DNA of 57,599 nt from Saprospiraceae bacterium (GCA_015490715.1 WFXH01000095.1:2501-60099); one strand, 5' to 3'; counted from the first letter of the stretch, positions 24,162 to 34,416 are shown. Notes: generated from the sequence alone by a model not told the origin. Made by a program: numbers and translations.

Positions 24162-27100
24162 TCATTCGACGACGACCAGCGAAGTGTAATGACTCTTATC
24201 TGTCTTTATCCACAGCACGTACATGCCCCTCGGCACCTGGGCTAAGGAGATACGCCATACATTTTGGGCGCCTTCCTGGCGTTGCGGTGAAGGAGATTGT
24301 TGGATAGACCATCCTTGAAGGTCATACAGGTGCAGATCTTCAACAATTTCATACGGATTGGGAAGTCGGAAGTACAAAACATCTGTAGAGGGGTTGGGAT
24401 AGATCTCGAAGTCTGCGAGTGTGTCCAAAGGCTTACGCGTAGAGACTTGCAACTTGCGCTTACCATTGGCAAAGAAGACCCCCCAATGGCCGCCATCGAG
24501 AAAGACTCGTTCCGACCCCTTGGGATTGATCTTCGACGACTGGAGCTCTAAGATGGCGATGTGGTTTTGGCCGCCACTGGTGTTGTCAAAGCAGAGCGCT
24601 TGATCACTGATGAAATAATTGGGAAATCCTAAAGTATTGGTGAGGGCTATACGTTGTAAGTCGATTTTTTCGATGTTGGCCCCGAGAATGCCGTATTGAT
24701 CGTAGCCGGAAGTCTGGTCTAATACATCAAAGGCGATGATGTAGGGCGAATTTTTCGAAAAAGTTGGGTTGCCGATGCTTATTCCCTCGGGCAGATTGGA
24801 GACGAGTTTGAAGATAGCACCGTCACCCCAGCTATTGTCGCGGTTGTTCCACACGCGTAGGAAGCCGATATCCCAATACTCATACTCATAGCCTTGGGCG
24901 GATTGGATCTTACTCAGTGCATCGTACATCAGGTATTGTCCGGAATAGTCGAATTCGATGGCATCGGCATAGAGCACATTGCCGGTCTTTTCGCCCTGAG
25001 CCGTGGTGGGATTGTACAGATCAAAGGCTCGTAAATCTTTTAGTGCATTACTGTAGATGTACACCTTGGGCTGTGCCTGATCGGTGAGCAAGGCAAACAT
25101 CGAACCGTCTTTGGCCACACAGATATTGCGCCAAACAGCTTGATCAGCCAGTGCATATCTCGTGTACTGGCCGTTTTCGAAGAGCAGGGCGTACGGTATT
25201 TTATCCTTGCCGACGAAGACGATGAGCAGTCCATTGTCTGTGACGCTCGGCTTAGACAACAACCCACCATCGTAGATGATCTGAGCTTGCGGGTTGTTCT
25301 GGCTGAGGTCATACAGATAGAGTTGCTCCTGGTCTGCTGCTGTAGCTAAGAAAAAAGGCGTGCCGGGATTGATGGGAAGGTCTTGCTGGTATTTGTCGCT
25401 GGGGTCCGTATCGTCGTCTTGGCCTCCTCCGCCACCTCCACCAGCGGGTTGGCCGATGCCTACGGCGGCAAAGGCATTTTTAGCGGCATTGGCTGCGCTA
25501 TTGCCATACAAGTCCATAGCCGCTTTAATCACCGAAACGCGCAGATCGACAAACTGCGAGCTACGCGTCAGATAGTACGTCATAGCGCGGTACCACACTT
25601 GTTCACCCATTTCCTTGGCGCGACTTTCGCCGTGCTGGGTTTTCAACTCCTGGACGAACAAGTAAAAGGCGTGATTGGGTATGCCGCTGTTGATGTGCAC
25701 TCCGCCGTTGTCGTTCTCGCCATGGTACTGTTCGTTGACGTGTTTGGGCTGCCAAGCTGGGTGGCCGAGGCCCGTGCCGCCGTTGTGGGGATCGCTCATG
25801 TCGCGCATGGCACCGGAAGGAAATACATCCCTTCGGACGACGTCTTCCCCCAATTGCCAATCCTCGCGATCAATCATCACGCCAAAGACATCGGCCAGAT
25901 GCTCATTGATGGCCCCCGGCTCGTACTGATAGATAAGCCCTGCCGTATTTTGGATGACGCCGTGCGTCATTTCGTGACCAGCTACATCGAGCGCCTTTGC
26001 AAGCGGCAAGAGAATATCCCGACCATTGCCGTAAAACATCGCCTTGCCGTTCCAAAATGCATTGTCCAGACCGCCTCCATCCGGCGCTGTGACGTTGTAA
26101 ATCGAGATGATGTTCCCTCCCTGCCCATTGATACTCACGCGTTGATGGGTGTTGCGGTAATAATCGTAGCAAAACGATGCATTGTAGTGCACGCTGACTT
26201 GCATGGGCGCCCACTGATTATCGGTCGTGACGGGCAACGAAACCGTGAAATTGGTATTCTCCGGACTGGTCCACTGCGCATCCAGGGTAATCAAAGCCCC
26301 CACAGGGTTGGTCGGCATCGACGATTGCGCGGCGTCAAACATATCCTTAGAAGCGTCGATTAAAAAGTACTGGCCTCCCTGTTCCCATACGTGGATAGTG
26401 CGTGTCGCGTCGTTGAGGTCTCTGCCTGTAAAGGTCACATCTCCTTGCGGATCATAGCAATGCTCTCGGACAGGTACATGCACCTCCATCTGAATATTGG
26501 GAAGCGATGCCTCATCAAAATGCGGCAAAAACGTACAGGTCAAGAGCAAATCGCGCTCAATCGCTCCCGTATGAGCATTGATCCACGCTTCGCGTCGCTC
26601 CAACAGGCTTTTGTAATACACCACTCTCCAGCACAAGGTCCACCGCTCTTCTTCAAAGGGAATGTACACCAGCTCTCCTTCACACGGGGCGAGCAAGCTC
26701 TCTCGCGATACCTCCGTCAAAGGCGTAGCGAGGAGCCTTCCATGACGCTCTTCCAATAGCTCTATCGCCTGCTCAAGGGTCAGTGCAGGATTGGGCGTGG
26801 GAATCGCGCTCGGTGGCACATAATAGCGGCCATTGAGAAAGGTCAACTCTTCAGTTTCTCCGGAGATGCGCAATTCAGAGCCGTAGACCTTTACACCGTT
26901 TTCGTAATGCTGCAGGCGTATGTGCAGCTTGCCTAAGGCATCCCTTTGTACGCCTTCCACCACAAACTTTTCCGACGCCTCTGGGAAAGCGAGCAGCTCT
27001 TCGACCTCTCTTAAGAACGGGCGCACTTGAGCTTCCACGCTGGAGCGAAATTGCACCCCGTCTGAGGAGATTTTTTTATGGTATGAAATCGCTGTCGGAC

Positions 27101-27386
27101 GGCCGTCGCGAGCACGCTCTACCACGTAGGGATGACCGAGGGCTTCCATCAGCTGAGCCAATGAAACGGTCTGTGGCGTGAAAGCAATGCCCTGATGGGC
27201 ATCTTCGGCAGAGCGAAACATGGCGCTCCGCACAGCTTCGGGCACATGCAATTGGATCTCACCAACAGTCTCCCCCTCCCGTGTGAATGGTACTTCCTTG
27301 AAGACGCCCTTTTGAGCATACACTGCGGGCACATAGGTCATTGCCAGTGCCATCCAGTAGACACACCACAAGAGGTACCGTTTCAT
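24162..27386 (-). CDS. M4 (thermolysin-like) metalloprotease with propeller and T9SS sorting domain
   Basis: A 1074-residue secreted protease. A signal peptide ends near VYAQKG. An FTP/PepSY-type propeptide (to about 290) has VEGVQRDALGKLHIRLQHYENGVKVYGSELR. The catalytic domain has the zinc motif HEMTH (H471, E472, H475) and the third ligand E495 in GAINEHLADVFG. After a run of seven glycines comes an unusual region of about 300 residues with PD40/TolB-like propeller blades (LSKPSVTDNGLLIVFVG, IEFDYSGQYLMYDA). A C-terminal type IX sorting domain ends the protein (FEIYPNPSTDVLYFRL, VPRGMYVLWIKTD). A TAATTTTG box lies 24 bases before the ATG. Expected to be surface-attached or released and to digest extracellular protein. 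Confidence 0.92.
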   Translation of the reverse strand: MKRYLLWCVYWMALAMTYVPAVYAQKGVFKEVPFTREGETVGEIQLHVPEAVRSAMFRSAEDAHQGIAFTPQTVSLAQLMEALGHPYVVERARDGRPTAISYHKKISSDGVQFRSSVEAQVRPFLREVEELLAFPEASEKFVVEGVQRDALGKLHIRLQHYENGVKVYGSELRISGETEELTFLNGRYYVPPSAIPTPNPALTLEQAIELLEERHGRLLATPLTEVSRESLLAPCEGELVYIPFEEERWTLCWRVVYYKSLLERREAWINAHTGAIERDLLLTCTFLPHFDEASLPNIQMEVHVPVREHCYDPQGDVTFTGRDLNDATRTIHVWEQGGQYFLIDASKDMFDAAQSSMPTNPVGALITLDAQWTSPENTNFTVSLPVTTDNQWAPMQVSVHYNASFCYDYYRNTHQRVSINGQGGNIISIYNVTAPDGGGLDNAFWNGKAMFYGNGRDILLPLAKALDVAGHEMTHGVIQNTAGLIYQYEPGAINEHLADVFGVMIDREDWQLGEDVVRRDVFPSGAMRDMSDPHNGGTGLGHPAWQPKHVNEQYHGENDNGGVHINSGIPNHAFYLFVQELKTQHGESRAKEMGEQVWYRAMTYYLTRSSQFVDLRVSVIKAAMDLYGNSAANAAKNAFAAVGIGQPAGGGGGGGQDDDTDPSDKYQQDLPINPGTPFFLATAADQEQLYLYDLSQNNPQAQIIYDGGLLSKPSVTDNGLLIVFVGKDKIPYALLFENGQYTRYALADQAVWRNICVAKDGSMFALLTDQAQPKVYIYSNALKDLRAFDLYNPTTAQGEKTGNVLYADAIEFDYSGQYLMYDALSKIQSAQGYEYEYWDIGFLRVWNNRDNSWGDGAIFKLVSNLPEGISIGNPTFSKNSPYIIAFDVLDQTSGYDQYGILGANIEKIDLQRIALTNTLGFPNYFISDQALCFDNTSGGQNHIAILELQSSKINPKGSERVFLDGGHWGVFFANGKRKLQVSTRKPLDTLADFEIYPNPSTDVLYFRLPNPYEIVEDLHLYDLQGWSIQQSPSPQRQEGAQNVWRISLAQVPRGMYVLWIKTDKSHYTSLVVVE
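27081..27089 (+). repeat. Dispersed motif GTATRAAAT
   Basis: GTATGAAATCGCT, antisense inside the M4 protease propeptide, read as Ile-Ser-Tyr. Confidence 0.75.
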
Positions 27387-27410
27387 GCTGGGTAAAATTT
27401 AGTCCGCAGA

Positions 27411-27418
27411 CAAAATTA
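27411..27418 (-). promoter_or_regulatory. -7 box TAATTTTG
   Basis: Minus-strand match 24 bases before the M4 metalloprotease ATG. Confidence 0.55.
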
Positions 27419-27455
27419 CACAAAATTCCACATCCACTCGGTCGCTGCGTATTTC

Positions 27456-27463
27456 TACTTTTG
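27456..27463 (+). promoter_or_regulatory. -7 box TACTTTTG, near-leaderless start
   Basis: Ends 4 bases before the GTG of the flippase gene, so transcription would begin at or next to the start codon. Confidence 0.5.
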
Positions 27464-27467
27464 TGCA

Positions 27468-28748
27468 GTGTTTGGCTTGCAAGATATCCGGGGTACCCTC
27501 CGTGATTTTACGCGGATTTCAGGTCCGTGGGTGGTGCTGGGAGTGGCCACAGCACGGATATTGTCCTTTTTTGCTTCGTGGTTGGCCTATCGCCTCGTCA
27601 GTCCGGAAGCACTGGGCAAAGCCATCTATGCTCTGCAGATCATTGCTTTCATACTGCCCTTCATGGGCATGGGACTCTACCACAGTGCGGCGAAATACGG
27701 CTCAGCATTGAGAGATAGAGCACAGCGCCTGGCCTTCCTGCACAGTCTTTGGCGAGCCGGCAGACGATGGTCCCTATTCATGAGCGTGATTCTGAGCGCA
27801 TGGAGCGGCTTGTTTCATGCCGACTGGGGGCTTGCAGGGGCATCGAGCTATGTGGCCATGCTCTGCTGGATGCTCTGGACAACTTTTGAATACGAGATGT
27901 GGCGGACGGGATTTCGGCTGATCGGTAAAAATCAGCTCTACGCGCAAGCTGAAATTCTGCACTGGCTGTGGCTGTGTACAGGTGTGATCGTCTTTGCCCC
28001 TCTCTGGGGAGCAAAGGGATACGCGATGTCCTATGTGCTCGCACCCGCCATGACCGCGATCACTATGCGCATGCTGTGGGGAGCCTCCCTACCACACCCC
28101 CGGACTCGTTCATCTACGGTGCATGTTTCGACAAAGCAGCTCTATCGATACGGAATATTCACCTCTCTGGCCAACTTACTGGGGCGATTGCTCATAGCGG
28201 TGGATCTCCTTTGGATAGGCCTCTTGCTCGCCGACCCTCGACTGGTGACCTTCTACAAGTACATCGGATTGATTCCCTTGAGTATCTTGTTTTTGCCTGC
28301 AGCATATATGACTGCTCATTTCGTGCAGCTGTCCGAGCGCTGTGGGCAAAGGGACTATATCTACGATTTCATACGGCGCTATCACCGACTCTTTTTCTGG
28401 ATTGCACTACTCTTTTTGAGCGTTGCCATTCCCTTAGGTCCGCTCTTCTTGCGCCTTTTTGGCACGGAGCTGTTGACGTATTACGATGCCTACGTAGTTT
28501 TGTGCATTGGAGTGACGGGTATTCTCGTGGTACGCGGGCTGTACGGCAACTTGTTGTCGGCGATAGGGCGTTCGGATCTGGCGGCCTATGCGGTGCTGAT
28601 TGGCTTGATCCTCAATGGGATAGCCAACAGTCTGCTCATTCCGCGCTTTGGGCTCTTGGGCGCTGCATGGACATCGTGTGGGGTGATGTGGCTGACGGGG
28701 CTATTGAGCATGTGGTTTTTTCACCGCAGCTATCGACACTGCTCATAG
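27468..28748 (+). CDS. Polysaccharide flippase-like membrane protein (MATE/MOP superfamily)
   Basis: A 426-residue protein with about 12 hydrophobic segments and the Wzx/oligosaccharide flippase pattern: [20 protein letters not shown] at the start, then [19 protein letters not shown] and [19 protein letters not shown] near the end. It would move lipid-linked sugars across the inner membrane. The start is a GTG at 27468, only 4 bases after a TACTTTTG box, so the transcript may be almost leaderless. Its last bases overlap the stop of uvrB. No glycosyltransferases adjoin it. Confidence 0.8.
   Translation: MFGLQDIRGTLRDFTRISGPWVVLGVATARILSFFASWLAYRLVSPEALGKAIYALQIIAFILPFMGMGLYHSAAKYGSALRDRAQRLAFLHSLWRAGRRWSLFMSVILSAWSGLFHADWGLAGASSYVAMLCWMLWTTFEYEMWRTGFRLIGKNQLYAQAEILHWLWLCTGVIVFAPLWGAKGYAMSYVLAPAMTAITMRMLWGASLPHPRTRSSTVHVSTKQLYRYGIFTSLANLLGRLLIAVDLLWIGLLLADPRLVTFYKYIGLIPLSILFLPAAYMTAHFVQLSERCGQRDYIYDFIRRYHRLFFWIALLFLSVAIPLGPLFLRLFGTELLTYYDAYVVLCIGVTGILVVRGLYGNLLSAIGRSDLAAYAVLIGLILNGIANSLLIPRFGLLGAAWTSCGVMWLTGLLSMWFFHRSYRHCS
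28366..28374 (-). repeat. Dispersed motif GTATRAAAT
   Basis: Extended form GTATGAAATCGTA, antisense inside the flippase gene, read as Asp-Phe-Ile. Confidence 0.8.
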
Positions 28749-30776
28749 TGCTGCTTTGAGTTTCTTTTTCAACAGAGCGATGTCGTCGCGGTATTTGGCT
28801 GCGGTGAGAAAGTCGAGTTCTTTAGCAGCCTTTTTCATCTTGCGCTCCAGAAGGCGGATTTGTTTTTCGATTTCTTCGGCGGAGCGGTACTGTGGCGAAT
28901 CATCTTCAGCTACGCGGCTCGAACTTTGGGCCTCGATGCGGTAGGTGGTGCGGCTTTTTCGTCCGCGCACATCGAGGATAGAGCGCTGGTTGAGGATTTC
29001 TTCGCGGGAGCGGTGGAGGGTTTTGGGCGTGATATTGTGCTCTTTGTTATAGGCCATTTGGATGGCGCGACGGCGTTCGGTTTCGTCGATGGTGCGCTGC
29101 ATGGACTCGGTGATGTGATCGGCATAAAAGATGACCATGCCGTTGGCATTGCGGGCAGCACGTCCTGCCGTCTGTGTCAAGGAGCGCTCGTTGCGCAAAA
29201 ACCCCTCCTTGTCGGCGTCGAGGATGGCGACCAAGCTGACCTCCGGCAAGTCGAGCCCTTCCCGCAACAAGTTGACCCCTACCAGGACATCAAATTCGCC
29301 GAGGCGCAAATCCCGAAGGATTTCCACTCTTTCCAGCGTGTCGATCTCGCTGTGCAAGTATTTGCAGCGCACGTTCATCTTGGCCAAGTACTTTGCGAGC
29401 TCTTCGGCCATGCGCTTGGTCAAGGTCGTGACGAGGACGCGCTCGTCTTTTTCGACGCGCTTGCGTATCTCCTCCAGCAGATCATCGATTTGATTGGCCG
29501 TAGGGCGCACTTCTATCTTGGGATCGAGTAGTCCCGTGGGACGGACGATCTGCTCGACGATCACACCCCCTGTCTTTTGCAATTCATACTCCCCCGGCGT
29601 GGCGCTGACGTAGATGACCTGGTTGACCAATGCCTCAAACTCCTCAAAATTCAACGGCCGATTGTCGAGGGCGGAGGGAAGCCGAAAGCCGTAATGCACC
29701 AAGTTGAGCTTGCGCGCCCGATCCCCACCCCACATGCCGCGTATCTGCGGAATCGTCACATGACTCTCATCGATGACCATCAAATAGTCGTCTGGAAAGT
29801 AATCCAATAGGCAAAAGGGTCGTGTGCCGGGCTTACGCCCATCGAAATAGCGCGAATAGTTTTCTATCCCGTTGCAATAGCCCAGCTCCCGAATCATCTC
29901 CAAATCCAGGCGCGTGCGCTCTACGATCCGTCGCGCCTCTTCCATCCTGCCCTGTTGGATGAAATATTTCTCTTGTTCGTACATGTCGTGCTCGATTTGA
30001 GCTACGATGGTCTCCAGTCGGTCTTTTGGGGCGATGTAAATGTTGGCGGGAAAGATGGTCACCTGTTGAGTGGTCTCTATGACATAGCCCTTGTCGGGTT
30101 TGATGATCTCGAGTTCTTCGATTTCATCATCCCAAAAGCTGATGCGGTAAGCTAAGTCGAGATAAGGGGGGAAGACCTCGACCGTATCGCCGCGCACGCG
30201 AAAGGAGGCCGGCTCAAGCGCCCCCTCGGTGCGGTAGTACAGGCCATTGACCAGGTCGTAGAGGAAAGTCTCCAAGTTGTACTTGCGGCCTCGATAGAGA
30301 CGGATGATGGAGGTAGCATAATCTTCGGGGTTGCCCATGCCGTAGATACACGATACCGAAGCCACAATGATGACATCGCGCCTACCGGACAAAAGGGCCG
30401 ATATCGCTCGCAAGCGCAGCTTGTCGATCTCTTGATTGATCTGCAAATCCTTTTCTATATAGGTGTCCGTTTCGACGAGGTAGGCCTCGGGCTGATAGTA
30501 GTCGTAATAGGAGACGAAGTACTCGACGAGATTGTCGGGAAAAAACTCCTTAAACTCGCTGTATAGCTGAGCCGTCAGCGTCTTGTTGTGCGAGAGGATT
30601 AAGGTGGGTCGCTGGAGTCGTTCGATGACGTTGGCGATGGTAAAAGTCTTGCCCGAACCCGTCACGCCGAGCAATACCTGGTGCTTCTCGCCACGCAATA
30701 CACCCTGCACGAGCTCCTCAATAGCGCGCGGCTGATCACCAGTGGGCTTAAACTTCGAGTGTAAGGTGAATTTCAT
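28743..30776 (-). CDS. uvrB: UvrABC excinuclease subunit B
   Basis: A 677-residue DNA repair helicase that verifies damage after UvrA loading. Walker A is GVTGSGKT at residues 37-44. The beta-hairpin reads [14 protein letters not shown] (about 88-101). Helicase motifs include [30 protein letters not shown] and TAGRAARN. The C-terminal UVR motif that contacts UvrC ends the protein ([20 protein letters not shown]). The ATG is itself part of a dispersed GTATGAAAT motif. No promoter box was recognised upstream, and no other uvr gene is nearby. Confidence 0.97.
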   Translation of the reverse strand: MKFTLHSKFKPTGDQPRAIEELVQGVLRGEKHQVLLGVTGSGKTFTIANVIERLQRPTLILSHNKTLTAQLYSEFKEFFPDNLVEYFVSYYDYYQPEAYLVETDTYIEKDLQINQEIDKLRLRAISALLSGRRDVIIVASVSCIYGMGNPEDYATSIIRLYRGRKYNLETFLYDLVNGLYYRTEGALEPASFRVRGDTVEVFPPYLDLAYRISFWDDEIEELEIIKPDKGYVIETTQQVTIFPANIYIAPKDRLETIVAQIEHDMYEQEKYFIQQGRMEEARRIVERTRLDLEMIRELGYCNGIENYSRYFDGRKPGTRPFCLLDYFPDDYLMVIDESHVTIPQIRGMWGGDRARKLNLVHYGFRLPSALDNRPLNFEEFEALVNQVIYVSATPGEYELQKTGGVIVEQIVRPTGLLDPKIEVRPTANQIDDLLEEIRKRVEKDERVLVTTLTKRMAEELAKYLAKMNVRCKYLHSEIDTLERVEILRDLRLGEFDVLVGVNLLREGLDLPEVSLVAILDADKEGFLRNERSLTQTAGRAARNANGMVIFYADHITESMQRTIDETERRRAIQMAYNKEHNITPKTLHRSREEILNQRSILDVRGRKSRTTYRIEAQSSSRVAEDDSPQYRSAEEIEKQIRLLERKMKKAAKELDFLTAAKYRDDIALLKKKLKAAL

Positions 30777-30778
30777 AC
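30770..30778 (-). repeat. Dispersed motif GTATRAAAT
   Basis: GTATGAAATTCAC contains the uvrB start codon, read as Met-Lys-Phe. Confidence 0.75.
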
Positions 30779-30847
30779 CTTACAATAACACCAAAACCAA
30801 TGGTGAAGTTGCACCGCAAGCCGCCCTCCAAAACACTCCGTCCCCAA

Positions 30848-31591
30848 TCAGTCGAAGCGGAAAAAGCTCATCCGATCGCTACAAGCTGTCTTGGCAAAAT
30901 ATCCGATGGCGTAATTGGCCTCTAAGACGAAGAGTAACGAGATGGGACGCGTAGGGGCATAAGTCTCATAGGGACGACCTGCACTAAAGGGATTGGGAAA
31001 GTGCGACTGCTTACCGTCTTCGCTAAGCACATCCGTCAAGCTGTAAATGGCCCGCATGCCAAACATCAGTGTAAAAGTCCCCGCCGAAAGCAAATAACCA
31101 CCCACACCTGCTACTACAGAGGGATACTGACTGAGGTAATACTTGCTGGCATCATGCGTGGACTCTACCTCATTGATGACGTACACATCGCGAATGCTCG
31201 AGACAAAAGAAAGCATGGGCCCCAACTCAAAATACGTGCTCGGACTTTGAAACCGATAAAGCAATCCCACGTCAATAGTCGTCCATTGTACCTTGTGGGA
31301 GGACTCCACTTGGCCGAGGGGGAATTCAAAATTCTGAACCCCACGGCTCCACATCACATCGACATTGACGCCGTTGTACAGACCGTAATACACGCCAAAC
31401 TTCCCTCCTAAACTGAAACCCGTAGACAGCAGATAATCGTATTGCCGATCGTTCCACACGTTTTGATTAAACAGGGTCGTAAGACCGTATCCCCCTTGAA
31501 GGCCACTGTCAAACCAAAAACCGATCTTCTGCGCGTGCAATACGGTGGCACCAACTATCAGTGCGACAATAGCGAATACTCTGCGTTTCAT
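30848..31591 (-). CDS. Outer-membrane beta-barrel protein
   Basis: A 247-residue protein with a signal peptide (cleavage near LHAQK) and alternating beta strands with glycine and aromatic residues: GFWFDSGLQGGYGLTT, GFSLGGKFGVYYGLYNG, TTIDVGLLYRFQSPSTYFEL, FVLEANYAIGYFA. This matches the PorT-like/OMP_b-brl type of Bacteroidota outer-membrane protein. The exact role is unknown. A TACCTTTG box lies 28 bases upstream of the ATG. It is transcribed away from the esterase gene. Confidence 0.7.
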   Translation of the reverse strand: MKRRVFAIVALIVGATVLHAQKIGFWFDSGLQGGYGLTTLFNQNVWNDRQYDYLLSTGFSLGGKFGVYYGLYNGVNVDVMWSRGVQNFEFPLGQVESSHKVQWTTIDVGLLYRFQSPSTYFELGPMLSFVSSIRDVYVINEVESTHDASKYYLSQYPSVVAGVGGYLLSAGTFTLMFGMRAIYSLTDVLSEDGKQSHFPNPFSAGRPYETYAPTRPISLLFVLEANYAIGYFAKTACSDRMSFFRFD

Positions 31592-31619
31592 ACGATGGTC
31601 ATTTTTCTACTTAGAAAAA

Positions 31620-31627
31620 CAAAGGTA
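31620..31627 (-). promoter_or_regulatory. -7 box TACCTTTG
   Basis: Minus-strand match 28 bases before the beta-barrel protein ATG at 31591. Confidence 0.55.
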
Positions 31628-31714
31628 AAAAAACTGCTGAAATGTCGGCGAAAATGTCGAATTTCGCAGCTTGTGAAGACGATCTTCCAACACATTGAAG
31701 TTTAAGTCGAGCAA

Positions 31715-32959
31715 ATGAAGGCAATTGGCTGGTTGATTTTGTCGGTGTTTGTATTTCCGATCCCCTCCGCTGGACAATGTCTCTTAGACAACGAAGATGT
31801 GCCTTTTACGGTCCAGCGTTTCATCACCTACGGCCGCGATACAACTTATGACGGTAGGGTAGTGGACCTCTATCTGCACTTGTACCGTCCTCAATTGGAC
31901 AGTCCAGCCCGCAAGCCCTTCATCTTGTGGGTACATGGTGGTGGGTTTTTTGGCGGCAATCCGGAAGATATGGATGCCCTGTGTCGCGGCTACGCGGCCA
32001 AGGGATTTGTCACTGCATCGGCATCGTATCGACTCGGATTTTTTAGCCCTCCGGGGTTTGAGCCCCCTGCGGCCTACGATGAGGCTGAGATCATCCGCGC
32101 GGGATATCGTGCTGTGCAGGACATTCGCTCTGCGCTGCGGTTTTGCATGGCCCATGCCGACGAATGGCAGATCGACACCAATAGGATCATCATTGGCGGT
32201 GGTAGCGCAGGAGGCATCACCGTGCTGGCAGTTGCCACCATGCGCCAACCTTGGCTGCGCCCCATCAAAACGCACGCCATCGATCCCGTCATCATCCATG
32301 GTGATACCTTTCCGCGTCCTGACCTCGGCCCCATCGAGGGAAAATTTTATCGCAACTACCGCGACACCGTGCACGCGGTGATCAACATCTTCGGCGCCCT
32401 GCCCGACACCGCCTTCCTCCACGTGGCCCCTCCCCTACATTACTTCCTCTATCACCAGACTTTAGACCCCGTCGTGCCCTGTGATAAAAACAAGGCCTAC
32501 TGGCCATTACCGTACGTGCGCGACAACTACCCCTCTCTGACGGGAAGCTGTGCCATCGCCGAATTCTTCCACCGCCATCCAGACCGATGCCTGTCGTACA
32601 TGCCCTTTCTTTATCCCGGCGCACAACACGGCGTGCACGACACCAGAGCCTTTGTCGACAGCTTAAATGCCTTCCTGCGCAGCATCGTATGCAATAAGAT
32701 CACCAATACAAAAAACCGCGCGACTCCAAAGACCGTCGAAGTACAATTTTATACTTCCAAACACCCATTTGTCGTAAAGATTCCGGTAGCGTTTCAACCG
32801 CAATATTGGGCTTTGTACGACTTACAGGGGTATTGCCACGGTCGAGGCGTGCTGCACGACGCAAAGGCACTCTTGCCGTCCACCCATCACCCAGGGCTCT
32901 ACCTCCTCGTGCTGTTCAACGACAGGGGACAAACGCACGCCCACAAAATCTGGCTATAG
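31715..32959 (+). CDS. Secreted carboxylesterase-like alpha/beta hydrolase with C-terminal sorting domain
   Basis: A 414-residue exported hydrolase with a signal peptide (MKAIGWLILSVFVFPIPSAGQ). The oxyanion motif HGGGFFGG and nucleophile elbow GGGSAGG (Ser164) are clear; D251 in TLDPVVP and H305 in GAQHGVHD complete a plausible catalytic triad. This places it in the carboxylesterase/lipase group. The last 70 residues (ALYDLQGYCHGRGVLHD to GLYLLVLFNDRGQTHAHKIWL) look like a type IX secretion C-terminal domain, so the enzyme is probably released or held at the surface. The substrate is not predictable. No clear promoter box is seen in the 123-base upstream gap. Confidence 0.82.
   Translation: MKAIGWLILSVFVFPIPSAGQCLLDNEDVPFTVQRFITYGRDTTYDGRVVDLYLHLYRPQLDSPARKPFILWVHGGGFFGGNPEDMDALCRGYAAKGFVTASASYRLGFFSPPGFEPPAAYDEAEIIRAGYRAVQDIRSALRFCMAHADEWQIDTNRIIIGGGSAGGITVLAVATMRQPWLRPIKTHAIDPVIIHGDTFPRPDLGPIEGKFYRNYRDTVHAVINIFGALPDTAFLHVAPPLHYFLYHQTLDPVVPCDKNKAYWPLPYVRDNYPSLTGSCAIAEFFHRHPDRCLSYMPFLYPGAQHGVHDTRAFVDSLNAFLRSIVCNKITNTKNRATPKTVEVQFYTSKHPFVVKIPVAFQPQYWALYDLQGYCHGRGVLHDAKALLPSTHHPGLYLLVLFNDRGQTHAHKIWL
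32746..32754 (-). repeat. Dispersed motif GTATRAAAT
   Basis: Extended form GTATAAAATTGTA, antisense in the esterase gene before its sorting domain, read as Gln-Phe-Tyr. Confidence 0.8.
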
Positions 32960-32978
32960 ATCCTAATGGTTTTTTCGC

Positions 32979-32987
32979 GTATGAAAT
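32979..32987 (+). repeat. Dispersed motif GTATRAAAT
   Basis: Extended form GTATGAAATGGTG, intergenic, between the esterase and M20 genes. Confidence 0.8.
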
Positions 32988-33023
32988 GGTGCGCCTTAGG
33001 GATCTCTTTTGCGTTTCAATGAG

Positions 33024-33031
33024 TATCTTTG
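33024..33031 (+). promoter_or_regulatory. -7 box TATCTTTG
   Basis: Exact match 29 bases before the M20 hydrolase ATG; it decides that start at 33061. TTTTG lies 12 bases upstream, closer than the usual -33 spacing. Confidence 0.6.
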
Positions 33032-33060
33032 TAAGGAAAACATTGAAAAACAATTGGATT

Positions 33061-34401
33061 ATGCTCAGGAATAGCTTGATGCGATTGCTACGCCATAGTT
33101 GGTCTTTGCTCTTTTGCCTAACGATCTGGAACGGTGGGCTCTTTGCTCAGGTCTCTGTTGAGCCGCTCTCTCCCGAGGCCTTGCAAAAGCTGGAAGCTCT
33201 CTACAAGCATCTCCATCAAAACCCCGAGCTGTCGTATTATGAGCACAACACCGCTGCGCGTCTTGCACAGGAAATGCGCACCTTGGGCCTGGAAGTGACC
33301 GAAGGAGTCGGAGGTACGGGCGTAGTAGCCGTGTTGAAAAATGGCGAAGGGCCGACGGTCATGGTGCGCACCGACATGGATGCCCTGCCCATCATTGAAA
33401 AGACCGGCGCACCGTATGCGAGCCGCGTACGGGTAAAGACCCAGAGCGGTGAGGAAGTGGGGGTGATGCACGCCTGTGGGCACGACATTCACATGACAGT
33501 ATGGGTGGGGACGGCCAAAAAGCTCCTGCAGGAGCGCAATCGATGGCGGGGCACGGTGGTGTTTATCGCCCAGCCGGCAGAGGAGCGCGGCGGAGGTGCA
33601 AAAGCCATGCTCGAAGATGGCTTGTACGAGCGCTTCCCCCTGCCCGACTACGTCATCGCCCTCCACGTCAACAGCCAATTGCCCGTCGGAAAGATATCTT
33701 ATGTGCCCGGCTACGCCATGGCCAACGTCGAATCGATGGACATCACCGTCTTCGGTAAGGGTGGTCACGGTGCCTACCCCCACACCACCATCGACCCCAT
33801 CGTCCTGTCGGCTAAAATCATTATGAATCTCCAGACCATCGTCAGCCGCGAAATTGCACCCATCGACCCGGCTGTCGTCACTGTAGGGTCCATCCACGGG
33901 GGGACAAAACACAACATCATACCCGATAGGGTGCACATGCAGCTGACCCTGCGCAGCTATTCCGACGAGGTGCGCCATGCATTGGTCGACAAAATTCGGC
34001 GCATCTGCAAAGGCGAAGCCATTGCAGCAGGCCTCCCCGATTCGCTCCATCCCGTCATCACTACCAGCGAATTCACCCCAGCAGTCTACAACGACCCCAA
34101 ACTCGTCCAAACCGTCGTCGACGCCTTCAAAGCGCGCTACGGAGAAGAAAACGTATTGCACACCAAACCCGTCATGGGCGGCGAGGACTTCTCCCACTAC
34201 GGGCGCACCAAAGAGCGCATACCCATCTTTATGTTCGGCTTAGGCGTGGTCAACCCCGAGTTTTACGAGAGTTGCCAACAACAGGGCATCGCACCCCCTT
34301 CGGCGCATTCGCCGTTCTTCCTGCCCGATTACAAGCCCAGTATCCGCATGGGCATCGATGCCATGAGTACTGCCGTCATGACACTGCTGCATCCCCAATA
34401 G
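33061..34401 (+). CDS. M20-family amidohydrolase/peptidase
   Basis: A 446-residue metal-dependent hydrolase of the aminoacylase/carboxypeptidase (M20D) group. Metal ligands appear in TDMDALP, HACGHDIHM (H137, C139, H141), QPAEERGGGAKAM and, near the end, MGGEDFSHY. The dimerisation domain includes GKGGHGAYPH. The start at 33061 (MLRNSLMRLLRH) is chosen because a TATCTTTG box at 33024-33031 lies just upstream and a signal peptide follows (cleavage near LFAQV); the frame is open further back but that part is not family-like. The protein is therefore exported and may deacylate peptides or amino acids outside the cytosol. Confidence 0.9.
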   Translation: MLRNSLMRLLRHSWSLLFCLTIWNGGLFAQVSVEPLSPEALQKLEALYKHLHQNPELSYYEHNTAARLAQEMRTLGLEVTEGVGGTGVVAVLKNGEGPTVMVRTDMDALPIIEKTGAPYASRVRVKTQSGEEVGVMHACGHDIHMTVWVGTAKKLLQERNRWRGTVVFIAQPAEERGGGAKAMLEDGLYERFPLPDYVIALHVNSQLPVGKISYVPGYAMANVESMDITVFGKGGHGAYPHTTIDPIVLSAKIIMNLQTIVSREIAPIDPAVVTVGSIHGGTKHNIIPDRVHMQLTLRSYSDEVRHALVDKIRRICKGEAIAAGLPDSLHPVITTSEFTPAVYNDPKLVQTVVDAFKARYGEENVLHTKPVMGGEDFSHYGRTKERIPIFMFGLGVVNPEFYESCQQQGIAPPSAHSPFFLPDYKPSIRMGIDAMSTAVMTLLHPQ

Positions 34402-34416
34402 GACACTCCGTAGACA

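Noticed and set aside
32806-33060. Upstream extension of the M20 gene
   Set aside because: It would overlap the esterase gene in another frame and contain the TATCTTTG box; the signal peptide starts at 33061.
33118-34197. 359-codon frame antisense to the M20 gene
   Set aside because: Mirrors the codon bias of the real gene, which has complete metal-binding motifs.
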